64,000 nt of DNA from JADJWR01 sp963847675 (GCA_963847675.1 CAWKAP010000003.1:1-64000); one strand, 5' to 3'. Shown: positions 1 through 14,124, numbered from the stretch's first letter. Translations and numbers: made by a program. Notes: generated from the letters alone by a model not told the origin.

Positions 1-2614
1 CCGGCGAGGTGCCCGTCACTGTGCTTCGGCCGCCCCACATGGTGGGGCGGGACCGCGAACTGCAGGCGCTGCTTCGCGCGTGGCGCGACGGGCGCGTCTT
101 CTCGTCCCTGGGCGAGCCCGGCCTGGGGAAGTCGCGCCTGCTCGCGGAATTCAGGAGCGAAGCCGAGCATGTCGCCTGCGCGGCCGCGCGGCCCGGCGAC
201 GGCGGGATTTCCTACGCTTCGCTGGCGCGGTTGCTGCGGGTCGTGATCAACGCCTGGCCACGGGCCGTCGACGCGGCTCCGCGAGACGAACTGGCGCGCG
301 TGCTGCCGGAGATGGGCGCCGGTGCGCGCAGCGCCGAAGGGCAACGGCTTGCCCTGCAAAGAGCGATTGTCAGCCTGCTCGAGCGCGCGTGTTCGGACGG
401 TTTGCGCGGCGCAATCCTCGATGACCTGCACTTCGCCGATGCCGCCAGCGTCGAGATGCTGCAAGCACTGACAGTGGACGATGCGTTGTCCGGCCTGCGC
501 TGGGGCTACTCGCAGCGACAGGCCGAAGGCGACCCAGCAGCCATGGTGCTGCGGAATGCGCTCATCGATGCAAATCAGCTCGAGTTGGTCGAACTGGAGC
601 CGCTGACCGAAGCGCAGATGACCGAACTGGTCGACTCGCTCGGTGTTCCGCATGCAGTCGGCCTTGCGCCTGGCTGACCGGCGGTATTGGCGGCGATCCG
701 CCTGTTCGCGCTGGAGACGCTGAAGGAAGCCCTGGCGAGCGGTCGGCCCCTTGGCGAGGGCCAGCTTCCGGCGCCGGTCAGCGTCGGGGCACTGATCGCG
801 CGCCGCCTCAAGCAACTCAGCGCAGGCGCGCTTGCCTTGGCCCGCGTGGCGGCGCTCGCGGGATCGGACTTCAGCGCGGCCCTTGCCGAGCACGTGCTGC
901 AAACCCCGGCACTTGCGCTGGCCGATTCGTGGGGCGAACTCGAGGCCGCAGGTCCTGCGCGGAGAAGCGTTTGCCCATGATCTGATCTACGAGGCCACGC
1001 GACGCTCGGTGCCGGAGGCCATTGCTCGGCACACGCACCGGGCGATCACGATGCCCTGGAGGGCAGGCCGGCGAACCGGCGCGGCTGGCCGAGCACTGGC
1101 TCGCGGCAGGTGATGCTGCGCGGACGGTGCCGCACCTGCACGCGGCAGCCAGGCGGGCCGAGGCCGCCGCGCGTTTGCCGAATCGCGCTCACTGATCGAG
1201 CGTGCAATTGCTCTGGCCGAGGCCTCCGGTCAGCGACGCGAGGCGCTGCAGATGCAGTTCCTGCTGATCGATCTGATGCGCGAACGGGCGAGCGGCGAGG
1301 AGAAGATGGCGCTGCTCGATCGCATGCAGGCCAACGCGGCAAGCGCCGATGAGCAGTTACGCATCTGCTTCGCGGACCTTCGTTCTCGCGGAACTGGACC
1401 AGACCGCGCGTGCCATTGAATCTGCGCAGGGCATGCTGTCGGATCCGGATCTGATCGACGAAGCCACGCCGCTGCGGGTCGTCGAACTGCGCTTTGCCCT
1501 GGCCTCGGTGTTTCTGGTCACCGCGCGTCGAAGCACTGGAGCAGTTGCAGTTGATCGAACTGCCGATGCGCGAGCACGCCGACCTCCAGTTTCGCGGCTG
1601 GTTCCACTCCGACTACGCGCGTGCCCTTTTCTACACCGGTCAGCTCGCGCTCGCCGAGCAGCAGATCGTGGCTGCGTTGCAGATCGCGCGCGAGGTCGGC
1701 CGCAAGCGCATGATTTCCGGCGTGCTGCAGGTCGCCGCCAACATCGCGCAGGCTGCCGGCCGTTTGCAGGAGACCTGCGACCGCCTGCAAGAGGCGCAGC
1801 TGCTGGTGGCGGATTCGCCCGATTCGACCTTCGCCTGGTTCCTCGGCAACAGCCTGGCAGACGCGCTTTGCTACCTGGGGCGCTACCGCGAGGCGATCGC
1901 CGCTCGCGATGCGGTGCTCGCGCAGAAGGACACCGTGAACGCGGCGTGGGCCCGCAGCGCGCTTACCGGCGAAGCGCTCGTCTGGGCTCAACTGGGCCAG
2001 CCGCAGCGGGCTCAGCGCAGCCTGGCCGGTGCGGAGCTGCTTTGCAATCGAAGAGGCCAACCGCAGGCAGCGGCTGCTGTTCGACCTGCACCGGTTGCAG
2101 ATCGTCTGGCTGCAGGGCGACGCGACCGACGCAGCGATGCGAGTCTGCGAGGCGTCGGCCGCCGAGGTCAACGAGGAGGCGTATCGCTGGGTAATCACGC
2201 TGATGCGCATCCTGATCACGCCGCGTCCGGACGACGTTCGCAGCGCGCGAGGAATCGGCAGCGCTGCGTCCGCTTCGGGACACATGGGCCACACGCTTCT
2301 CGCGCATCTGGCGGCGGGATTGGCGTGCCGGCGCCAGGGCGAGGGAGGTCGTGGCCGAGGTGGCCGCGGCGTTGAAGCTGATGCGCCGCTTCACCCTGCC
2401 CGTCGTCTACCGTGGCGCGCAGTGGTGGCTGGCCTACGAGGCGGCACGCGATGTCGACGAGACGCTGGCGCGGCAAGCCCTGCGCGAGGGCGTGGACTGG
2501 ATCAACACGGTGGCCCGTTATCACGTGCCCGAGCCGTTCCGCGACAGCTTCCTGAACCGAAACCGGTTCAACCGGGCGCTGCTGGGCGCCGCAATGGCTG
2601 GCGCCACACGCTGA
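1..2614 (+). pseudogene. Decayed AAA-ATPase/TPR signalling regulator (5' end outside window)
   Basis: The first frame (to about 672) encodes a STAND/AAA-type ATPase module with a Walker A motif GEPGLGKSRL and a Walker B-like ILDDLHFAD, as in large LuxR/BTAD/cyclase-associated regulators. Continuity is then lost. Recognisable pieces follow in different frames: about 702-945, 950-1050, 1091-1170, 1177-1375, 1380-1520, 1530-2040, 2045-2340 and 2351-2614. The later pieces are alpha-helical TPR-like repeats, and the last ends in a typical family C-terminus (PEPFRDSFLNRNRFNRALL). An in-frame TGA lies at 675-677. Both +1 and -1 changes are needed to rejoin the pieces, about nine in all. The frame is open at the left edge, so the N-terminus lies upstream. 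Family membership is fairly secure; the exact regulator class is not. Confidence 0.75.
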
Positions 2615-2708
2615 CCTGCCCGCCGGGCCGCGGGCGAATAACGCGGAAATAACGCCGACCTCCTACCTTGCCTGCACGTCTCCACGAACGGGGACGCTGG
2701 AGGTGAGC

Positions 2709-2846
2709 ATGAGGCCGGCATCGCGTCCTTCGCAGTACGGGCCACAGCGCGCTGCTCTGGCGCGCGGTCGCGTCGCGTGTCCTCCTTTCCCGCTGTCTGG
2801 CGGGTCACCTCTCGACTCGAGAGGAAGGTCAGGAGGCCAACGATGA
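2709..2846 (+). CDS. Possible 45-codon leader ORF upstream of the first Sel1 gene
   Basis: An ATG at 2709 is preceded by an excellent ribosome binding site (GGAGGTGAGC). It opens a 45-codon frame that ends in a TGA overlapping the ATG of the next gene (ATGA at 2843-2846). The peptide is Arg/Pro/Ser/Gly-rich and matches no family I recognise. The strong RBS and the stop/start overlap suggest translational coupling, but in such GC-rich DNA a short open frame can arise by chance. It could be a leader peptide or spurious. Confidence 0.3.
   Translation: MRPASRPSQYGPQRAALARGRVACPPFPLSGGSPLDSRGRSGGQR
2781..2836 (+). promoter_or_regulatory. Potential anti-Shine-Dalgarno hairpin before the Sel1 pair
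   Basis: CCTCCT at 2781-2786 is the exact complement of the AGGAGG ribosome binding site at 2831-2836 that serves the ATG at 2843. Between them lies a compact inverted repeat (CCTCTCGA 2808-2815 / TCGAGAGG 2817-2824). The two pairings nest, so an RNA could hide the ribosome binding site. The complementarity is seen in the sequence; a regulatory role is inference. Confidence 0.3.
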
Positions 2847-3174
2847 AGGTAGTGCCTTCTTCCCTGGAAGGTTCCACTCTGTCCGCAGTGCCGACGGCCG
2901 ATCGTGCGCTGGAAAGACTTCAGCAATGCGCGCGAACCGCGTACGAGCGGCGGCACTTTTCGCAGGCGCTCAGGTTGTACGAGCAGCTGAGCGCGCAGGG
3001 CCATGCGAGGGCGGCGGAGATCGCCGGACAGATGTTGCTGTTCGGTGAGTCGCTGTACGGCGCGTCGGTCAGGCGGGACCGGGCTCGCGCCGCCGGTGCT
3101 GCCTCGCGCAGGCAGCGGCGAGGGGTAGTCCGATGGCGCAGCACCTGCTCCAGCACCTGGATCGCGGTACCTGA
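2843..3174 (+). pseudogene. Sel1-repeat-type small protein, first copy, frameshifted
   Basis: ATG at 2843 follows AGGAGG with a 6-nt spacer. The frame encodes an alpha-helical repeat (AEIAGQMLLFGESLYG) nearly identical to one in the next gene. After RRDRARAA the frame breaks. The expected continuation (AQAAARGSPMAQHLLQHLDRGT) is found in another frame and stops at TGA 3172-3174. Removing one G from the GG near 3095 and one C from the CC near 3102 restores a protein of about 110 residues. Unlike its neighbour it has no hydrophobic signal segment. Either a recent null allele or sequence error. Confidence 0.6.
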
Positions 3175-3303
3175 AAGCCAGCCACCTTGCGTCTTCCGTC
3201 ATGCGGCACATCGCGCTGGTTCCATCGAATACCAACGCCGTCATCGCTCTGCGGCAACTGGACGAGAGCGTTCTTCCATCTTCCGCTCACAAGGATGGTC
3301 ATC

Positions 3304-3873
3304 ATGAAAAGACCGACTCTGTCCGACGATTGCACGCTCAGCAGTGGCCTGAATTCATCTGCGATGGCCAACGAGGAGCAACTGAAAAGCGACTCGGGAA
3401 AGCGGCAAACCTGCGCCAGGTCCGTACGGGTATTGACGGCGGGCTGGCATCGCGAACTGACGACACTGCCGCTGAAGACGCTCGTCGCTTGCCTTGCCCT
3501 GCCCGCGCTGTTGATGTCTGCCCCGGTACTTGCCGAGGAAGACCCGTGGGACCGCGCCGGCACCGCTTACGCCAACGGCGATTTCACGCTGGCGCTGACG
3601 GTCTATGAACAGCTTGCGCAGCAAGGCAACGCAGAGGCTGCCCAGATTGCGGGCCAGATGCTGTTGTTTGGCGAAGCGCTGTACGGTAGACAGGTTCGGC
3701 AGGATCGACCGCGCGCGGCGACGCTTCTTCAGCGTGCGGCCGACGATGGTCGTCCGGTGGCGCAATTCCTGTTGAGCCGGATTTCCGGCAACCGCGCTGC
3801 CGCCGCTGAGGCCGACACGGGCGACTACTGGTCCGAGCCTGAGCCACTCGCCGCGAGGCCGTCCGGCCATTAA
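3304..3873 (+). CDS. Sel1-repeat-like exported or membrane-anchored small protein
   Basis: The product is 189 aa from ATG 3304, which has AAGGA about 8 nt upstream; an alternative ATG lies at 3364. A hydrophobic stretch (LVACLALPALLMSAPVLA) at about residues 57-74 resembles a signal peptide or anchor after an unusually long polar N-terminus. It is followed by two TPR/Sel1-like helical units containing AQIAGQMLLFGEALYG and ATLLQRAADDGRPVAQFLL. Sel1 repeats normally mediate protein-protein contacts; the partner is unknown. It is a tandem paralogue of the broken gene just upstream. The tail is acidic and low in complexity. Confidence 0.6.
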   Translation: MKRPTLSDDCTLSSGLNSSAMANEEQLKSDSGKRQTCARSVRVLTAGWHRELTTLPLKTLVACLALPALLMSAPVLAEEDPWDRAGTAYANGDFTLALTVYEQLAQQGNAEAAQIAGQMLLFGEALYGRQVRQDRPRAATLLQRAADDGRPVAQFLLSRISGNRAAAAEADTGDYWSEPEPLAARPSGH

Positions 3874-4502
3874 GCGCCCAATCGGCAGGATAGGTTCGTG
3901 GGTCGACTTCAGGCGGGGGAGCGAGCACGATCGACTCGCCCCGGGCGATGAATGCTCTCGCCGCGCATTCCATCGTCGCGTGCGTCGATGCCCGCCACAA
4001 AAGCAAAGCCCCGCGATGAACTCGCGGGGCCTCACGGGTTGGCCACTTTGCGTGGCCTTGTTTCGTCACGTCACCGTAACGCGTGCCGGATTGTTGTTAC
4101 CGGCCTCAAGGTAGGGGTCTCGGAAGATTCGTCGATAGGTCTGCCCTCCTTTCGCGAGTACAGCCAGATTCCGGAAAACCAACCTGCTCAAGCGCCCTCA
4201 GTTGACGCCACTCTCGGCGGCCCGTCAAGACGTATCGGCGACCAAATGCGCGTCAACGTGACTTACGGCTGTTTCTGGCCGACCACAGCCCGTCACGAAC
4301 TCCACTACGCAGGAGCCAGCCCGCTGCGACCTCTGCCAGGCGCCACGCGTCCGGCGCCGTGCCCAACGCTCAGGTACCGCGAGCGGGTTGCTGCCGAATC
4401 TAGAGGCCGTGTACGCGTCGCTTCCATCTCCGCTGGCATTGGCGGCCTATCACCCGAGTCCTCGCACGTCATCGCCCTGCCCGCTCGGCGACAATCTCGG
4501 CC
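3874..4502. other. Gene-poor intergenic stretch
   Basis: I find no convincing coding region on either strand here. Local GC is lower than in flanking genes. The stretch holds a perfect minus-strand terminator hairpin at 4008-4030 and several short inverted repeats upstream of it on that strand, for example GGCCAC/GTGGCC around 4041-4057. It also contains two minus-strand TTGACG hexamers, one near 4224-4228 and one at 4251-4256. This arrangement fits a small RNA, but none of the standard structured RNAs is recognisable. Confidence 0.5.
4008..4030 (-). terminator. Rho-independent terminator (minus strand), orphan
   Basis: A perfect 9-bp stem GCCCCGCGA/TCGCGGGGC with a 5-nt loop is followed on the minus strand by TTTGCTTTT. 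No minus-strand gene ends in the 450 bases upstream on that strand, so it terminates either read-through transcription or an unannotated small RNA. Confidence 0.65.
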
Positions 4503-5516
4503 ATGCCCACGCCCCTGAAGCTCTCCGTCCTCGACCAGTCGCCCGCCAAGCACGAGGCGAGCCAGGACCAGGCGATCCGCGAATCGCTCGCCCTGGCGAG
4601 GCACTGCGAGGCGCTCGGCTACCACCGCTACTGGGTCTCGGAGCACCACAACAGCGCGAGCATCGTCGGCACCGCGCCGGAGGTGCTGATGGCCGCCATC
4701 GCGGCGACCACGCAGCGCATCCGCGTGGGCAGCGCCGGCGTCATGCTGCCGCACTACGCGACGCTCAAGGTCGCCGAGCAGTTCCGCGTGCTGGAGGCGA
4801 TCGCGCCGGGTCGCATCGACCTCGGTCTGGGCCGCGCGCCGGGCTCCGACCGCCTGACGGCGATGGCGCTCAACCCCGATCCGCATGCGGTCGAGAACTT
4901 TCCCAACCAGATCCATGAACTGGACCTGTGGCTGCGCGGCGAGCCCCTGCCGCCCGGACACCCGTTCCGCGAGGTTCGCGCGCATCCACAAGGCCCGACC
5001 TCCCCGGAGATCTGGATCCTCGGCAGTTCCGACTACGGCGCGCAGGTGGCAGCGCACTTCGGGCTGCCGTATGCGTACGCCTATTTTTTCACCGAGGGCC
5101 GCGGCACCGAGGAGGCGCTTGCGCTGTACCGACGCAGCTACCGCCCCAGCGCCCGCCACCCGCAGCCGATGGCCACGATCTGCGTCTGGGCGCTGGCGGC
5201 CGATACGGAGGCCGAGGCACGGCAACTGCTGATGACGCGCGAGCACTGGCGCATCGGCTTCGAGCGAGGGCTGCGCACGCCGCTCCTCTCACCGCAGGCC
5301 GCCGCGGCCCACCCATACACCGAGGCGGACCGGGCGATCATCCAGCGCCTGCGCGAGCGGGCCATCGTCGGCACCGCGGAGCAGGTGGCATCGAAGCTCA
5401 GGGAACTCGCAGCCGTCTTCGGGCTGGACGAGATCGTCGTCAACACCTGGACCTACGATCCCGCGGCGAGGGAGCGCTCCTACGAACTGATCGCGAAAGC
5501 CGTTCTTCAACAGTGA
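4503..5516 (+). CDS. LLM class flavin-dependent oxidoreductase
   Basis: The 337-aa product belongs to the bacterial luciferase-like monooxygenase family of flavin-dependent TIM-barrel oxidoreductases (YhbW/MsnO8-type group). Typical signatures are SVLDQSP at the N-terminus, YRYWVSEHHN-like residues 40-50 (here YHRYWVSEHHN), the glycine-rich RIDLGLGRAPGSD near 105-117, and the C-terminal GTAEQVASKLRELA segment. Full family length, ATG start at 4503. The substrate cannot be deduced. It stands alone, converging with katG 45 bp downstream. Confidence 0.85.
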   Translation: MPTPLKLSVLDQSPAKHEASQDQAIRESLALARHCEALGYHRYWVSEHHNSASIVGTAPEVLMAAIAATTQRIRVGSAGVMLPHYATLKVAEQFRVLEAIAPGRIDLGLGRAPGSDRLTAMALNPDPHAVENFPNQIHELDLWLRGEPLPPGHPFREVRAHPQGPTSPEIWILGSSDYGAQVAAHFGLPYAYAYFFTEGRGTEEALALYRRSYRPSARHPQPMATICVWALAADTEAEARQLLMTREHWRIGFERGLRTPLLSPQAAAAHPYTEADRAIIQRLRERAIVGTAEQVASKLRELAAVFGLDEIVVNTWTYDPAARERSYELIAKAVLQQ

Positions 5517-5561
5517 CGCTCCTCGGCCGCTTAGAAAGGCGCACGGACCCGGGCGTCGCGA

Positions 5562-7760
<2,199 letters not shown>

Positions 7761-7812
7761 GGACTGCTCCTCTGGTTGGGGACTCACGTTCCGGACCCTA
7801 AGGGCCGGGTGA

Positions 7813-7849
7813 CTATTCGTCCAATACTTATCATCAATTCGATCTATAG
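7813..7849 (-). promoter_or_regulatory. Possible OxyR-type site upstream of katG
   Basis: Read on the minus strand, an AT-rich island about 53-90 nt before the katG start contains four tetramers, ATAG, TGAT, ATTG and AGTC, each separated by 7 nt. The spacing matches the OxyR half-site pattern ATAG-N7-CTAT-N7-ATAG-N7-CTAT, but only the first tetramer is exact and the third nearly so. The AT-richness itself is unusual for this DNA and is consistent with a promoter. Confidence 0.35.
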
Positions 7850-7961
7850 CCTGAGTCGATCACGGGCAGGATCGGGCAGCGACTGCGACGATGGGCCACG
7901 GTCCTACTCTCGCCGCAGCGGTCTCCGGACGCAGCCCTTCAGGCCGAGCCCACCGCGATGT

Positions 7962-8603
7962 CTATCCTTCGCCGGGGGCCCGTCGAACTTCCGCCGTGCC
8001 CCAGTAGTTGTAGGTGAGCGGACGAGGACCCGGCAGGTACATCTCCTGCATGTCCGTCGCATCGAATCCTGCTTCCTTCAGAAGACGCGGAACATCCCGG
8101 TCCAGGTGACAGCCGCCGGCCAGATGTGACCAAAGCGGCGTAAGCCGATGCTGCCAACGGCGAACCGCTGCATCCGGCGCGAGGCCGTGTTCGCAGAAGA
8201 TCAGCTTCCCGCCGGGCCGCAGCACACGACGCATCTCCCTGAGCGCTGCCGCCGGGTCCGCGATCGTGCACAGGGCATAGGTCACCACGACCGTGTCGAA
8301 TCTGTGGTCTTCATAAGGAATCTTTTCTGCGGACAGGCCGATCAGTTCGACGTCCAAGCCTGCTCGTCGGCTGCGCTCCCGGGCGCGCGGATGCATCTCC
8401 AGACCGGGGTCCAGGCCGACGACGCTCTCGATCCTTGCCTTGTCGTAGTGCTCGAGGTTCAGCCCGGTGCCGATGCCGACCTCGAGCACGCGACCTCGCG
8501 CCAGCGGCACGACCTTGTTCCGCTGCCGCCACACGGGCCGGATGCTGCACGCAATATCGACCAGCCAGGGCAGGACGTGCCGCTCGTACCAGTTGTGTGC
8601 CAT
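7962..8603 (-). CDS. Class I SAM-dependent methyltransferase (UbiE/COQ5-like fold)
   Basis: The 213-aa product has the Rossmann methyltransferase motifs in order: motif I VLEVGIGTGLN (about 39-49), acidic motif II VVGLDPG, motif IV FDTVVVTYALCTI and post-motif VLRPGGKLIFCEHG. An N-terminal segment (WYERHVLPWLVDIAC) is typical of small-molecule or lipid methyltransferases of this type. ATG at 8603. The substrate is unknown. It lies 200 bp behind katG on the same strand with an AT-rich gap between, so it is not clearly co-transcribed. Confidence 0.8.
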   Translation of the reverse strand: MAHNWYERHVLPWLVDIACSIRPVWRQRNKVVPLARGRVLEVGIGTGLNLEHYDKARIESVVGLDPGLEMHPRARERSRRAGLDVELIGLSAEKIPYEDHRFDTVVVTYALCTIADPAAALREMRRVLRPGGKLIFCEHGLAPDAAVRRWQHRLTPLWSHLAGGCHLDRDVPRLLKEAGFDATDMQEMYLPGPRPLTYNYWGTAEVRRAPGEG

Positions 8604-9002
8604 TCGCGTGTGGAGGATCGCCGGTCGCCGACCCGGGCGGTGGCTCGAAGTCGACCCGCGCCGTACGCTACAACACGAGCGACGCGACTCGCCAGAGTAC
8701 GCCTCTCGGGACGATCAAGCGGCGCGTGCCGAGCGAGCTGAGATCGGCGTGCCGACCCAATTGCCGCCCTCGACGTTTCTTTGCGTTTTTGAAGGCGATA
8801 CGCGGATGTCTGGCCCGCCGGAACGTATCGCGATCCGAGCCGTCCGCTCTGCGAGCCGGTGCACACCGACCTCCCCTGCTTCGCACTCGCTACAGTCTGC
8901 GATTCGACGAACCCGCGCTTCTTCTTCGCACTCGCCGCGACGGCAGCTCCTGCAGGGTCGGGCATACTCAAACGGTCAACGACTCGATCTCGACGGGCAC
9001 CG
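8604..9002. other. Intergenic region between divergent methyltransferase and MaoC genes
   Basis: About 400 bp separate the divergent starts at 8603 and 9003. Open frames here have no recognisable similarity, and I see no RNA structure or repeat. It probably carries the two promoters. Confidence 0.4.
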
Positions 9003-9440
9003 ATGTTCACAGGCAAGTGGTTCAACGAAACGAAGGTGGGTGACGCTTTCAGCACGTCGATCACGGTCACCGAAACGCACCTCGTGCTCGCCGCCGGACT
9101 GCTGGGCGACTTCAATCCCCTTCACGTCGACGACGCGCACGCAACGAAGTCTCGCCTTGGCGGACGGGTGCTTCACGGGGCGTTTACCAGCGCGATCATT
9201 TCCGCGCCTGCGGGCATGTACTTTCACGGCACGGCGATCGCCTATCTGGAGCACAACTGCCGCTTCAGGGCGCCGGTGCGCCCCGGCGACACGCTGCGGA
9301 CCACGTGGACGATCGTCGAGCGCGTGGAAAAGCCCGCGCACGACGGCGGCATCGTGGCAATGACGGCAACCTGCGAGAACCAGCACGGCGACGTGGTCGC
9401 CGAGGCTGACGGCAAGATGCTCGTGGCCAACGGCGGCTGA
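9003..9440 (+). CDS. MaoC-like hot-dog-fold hydratase
   Basis: A 145-aa single hot-dog domain. The hydratase-2 signature is visible as D-x-NPLHVD (GDFNPLHVDDAHA, about 37-49) followed by GGRVLHGAF, giving the usual Asp/His catalytic pair and the glycine-rich turn. Members hydrate (R)-specific enoyl-CoA or related thioesters. ATG 9003 gives the standard family length; the frame stays open upstream to 8859 but that part has no similarity. No strong ribosome binding site. The substrate is not inferable. Confidence 0.8.
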   Translation: MFTGKWFNETKVGDAFSTSITVTETHLVLAAGLLGDFNPLHVDDAHATKSRLGGRVLHGAFTSAIISAPAGMYFHGTAIAYLEHNCRFRAPVRPGDTLRTTWTIVERVEKPAHDGGIVAMTATCENQHGDVVAEADGKMLVANGG

Positions 9441-9651
9441 GGCCTCGGCGCTCGGCCGGCCCCGGCACGGCGCCTTCGCGCGGGCCGAGCCTTCCCGTAC
9501 GTGCTGATGCGGTATGAACCGGCGCAGGCCTGCGGCAATCTTGACCGGTGGCATTCGCACGGGCGAGAACGTGAACGTGACGATCGCTTCCTTGAGGCAA
9601 ATTCGGATCAGGCGTCTGCCCGCCAGACGATTTCAGACGCAGGAGACGGAC

Positions 9652-10951
9652 ATGACGCAGTGGGCATCCGCGCGGCGCGGCGCCGGATACCGATATCTGG
9701 CGGCGGCAATCGCCCTGGCCGCGCTGACCGGCCTGCACGCCGGCGCCGGCGCGCAGGAGATCTCGATCTCCTGCGGTGCCGTCGGGCGGGAGCTGCGCTT
9801 CTGCACGGAGGCCGTGCAGGCGTGGTCGAAGAAGAGCGGCGTCGAGGTCAAGATCGTGTCGACGCCGAGTTCGACGTCCGAGCGCCTGGCCCTGTATCAG
9901 CAACTGCTGGCCGCTGGTGCGGATGACATCGACGTGTTCCAGATCGACGTGATCTGGCCCGGCATCCTCGGCGCGCACTTCATCGATCTGAGACCCTATG
10001 CGGGGAGCGCGTCGGCCGAACATTTCGCGACGATCATCGAGAACAACACCGTCGACGGGCGACTGGTCGCGATGCCATGGTTCATCGACGCCGGCGTGCT
10101 GTACTACCGTCGCGACCTGCTCGACAAGTACGGCGCGACGCCGCCCGCCACATGGCAGGAACTGACCGCCACGGCAAGGCGGATCATGGACGCCGAGCGC
10201 AAGGCGGGCAACGACCGGATGTGGGGCTTCGTCTGGCAGGGCAAGGCGTACGAGGGACTGACCTGCAATGCGCTCGAGTGGATCGACGCGTTCGGCGGCG
10301 GCTCGATCGTCGATGCAAAGGGCCGCATCACGATCAACAACCCGCAGGCAGCGCAGGCGCTGACGCTCGCGGCCGGCTGGGTCGGCACCATTTCTCCCGG
10401 TGGCGTGCTCAACTACAGCGAGGAGGAAGCGCGCGGCGTGTTCCAGTCGGGCAATGCGGTGTTCATGCGCAACTGGCCGTATGCCTGGTCTCTCGGCAAC
10501 AGCGAGGACAGCCCGGTCAAGGGCCGCATCGGGATCGCGGCGCTGCCCAGGGGCGGTCCCGGCGGCAAGCACACCGGCACGCTGGGCGGCTGGCAGCTCG
10601 CCGTCAGCAAGTACTCGAGGCACCCGGCGCAGGCGGCGGACCTGGTGCTGTACCTGACTTCGCGCGCCGAGCAGAAGCGCCGCGCAGTCCAGGGCTCGTA
10701 CAACCCGACCATCGCTGCCCTGTACAGGGATCCGGACGTGCTCGACGCGGCACCCTTCTTCGGCAGCCTGCACAGACACGTTCACCCATGCGGTGGCGCG
10801 GCCTTCGCGGGTGACCGGCGCCAGTTACAACAAGGTTTCGACGGCGTCCTGGCAGGCCGTACATTCGGTGCTGAGCGGAAAGGCCAACGCGCCGGCGGCG
10901 CTCGCCAGGCTCGAGCGCGACCTGAAGCGGATCAGGCGCTCGGGCTGGTAA
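9652..10951 (+). CDS. Carbohydrate ABC transporter substrate-binding protein (interrupted by one frameshift)
   Basis: MalE/UgpB-family periplasmic binding protein, closest by eye to trehalose/maltose-type (ThuE-like) proteins. ATG 9652 follows AGGAGA. A signal peptide (AAAIALAALTGLHAGAGAQ) is followed by the binding core with YQQLLAAGADDIDVFQIDVIWP-type residues. The frame from 9652 is correct to the codon at 10771-10773. One extra base at about 10774 then shifts it, and the true C-terminus (DTFTHAVARPSRVTGASYN...) continues in the next frame to TAA 10949-10951. Without the extra base the protein would be 432 aa. First gene of the transporter operon with the two permeases and ATPase. Confidence 0.8.
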
Positions 10952-11053
10952 TGCGGGCGCAGCCGGCCCGGCGGACGACGGCCTGACCGGACGTACGCGG
11001 ATGAAGAAGAATCGCCACGGGCGGCAGACCAGCCCGGACAGCGTGAAGCAACG

Positions 11054-11977
<924 letters not shown>

Positions 11978-11981
<4 letters not shown>

Positions 11982-12811
11982 AGGCGGAACGACTGCTGAA
12001 GCAGGCGGCGCTGACCCTGCTGGTCGCGCTGATCGTGTTCTATTCGGTGTTTCCCTTCTACTACGCGGTGATCACGTCGTTCCGCTCGGGCAGCGCGATC
12101 TTCTCGACGTCGATCCTGCCGGCAGGGTTCGCGCTGGACAACTACGTCGCCACGTTCACCGAGCAGCCGTTCGCGCGCAACATCGTCAATTCAATCGTGG
12201 TGGCCACCGGGGTCGTGATCGCCTCCCTGTTCCTCGGCGTGACCGCCGCCTACGCGCTGGCGCGCGTCAGCTTCCGCGGCCGGGGCCTGCTGCTGTTCAC
12301 GATTCTGTCGGTGTCGATGTTCCCGCAGGTCGCCGTCCTGTCCGGGATGTTCGAACTGGTGCGCGCACTCGGGCTGTACAACTCCCTGCCCGGGCTGATG
12401 CTGTCGAACATGATCCTGACGCTGCCCTTCACCGTCTGGGTGCTGACCACGTTCATGCGCGAGCTGCCGAAGGAACTCGAGGAGGCTGCGGTCGTCGACG
12501 GCGCGAGCGACTGGGTGATCGTCCGCCGCGTGTTCCTGCCGCTGCTGGGGCCGGCGCTGGTCACCACCGGGCTGCTCGCGTTCATCGCGGCGTGGAACGA
12601 GTTCCTGTTCGCGCTGACCTTCACGCTGACCAACGAGCAGCGCACCGTCCCGGTGGCGATCGCGCTGATCACCGGCGCCAGCGCCGAGGAGCTGCCTTGG
12701 GGCAACATCATGGCGGCGACCGTGATCGTCACCGTGCCGCTGATCGTTCTGGTCCTGGTCTTCCAGCGCCGGATCGTCGCCGGGCTGACCGCAGGCGCGG
12801 TCAAGGGCTGA
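11978..12811 (+). CDS. Sugar ABC transporter permease, MalG type
   Basis: The 277-aa CUT1-family permease has six membrane helices. The EAA loop ELEEAAVVDGASDWVIVRRVFLPLLGPAL lies near residues 168-196 and the conserved AWNEFLFALTF follows. Together with the preceding MalF-type permease it forms the channel. ATG overlaps the upstream stop by 4 nt, so translation is probably coupled. Confidence 0.92.
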
Positions 12812-12823
12812 ACGGAGTCGCGC

Positions 12824-13951
<1,128 letters not shown>

Positions 13952-14124
13952 CGGGACGTGCGGAACGGCAACGTTTCGCGGCACCGCGAGCGGTCAGCGG
14001 ATTAAGGACGCCCGGGCCGTCCAGCACGGTCGCCGCGCATAACGCCGCCTTGGATCCCCGCGGACCGGTCGCCCGCCCTGTCGCAAGTCGCTGCCGCCGA
14101 CTGTGCGACTCGCCAATAAGGTGT

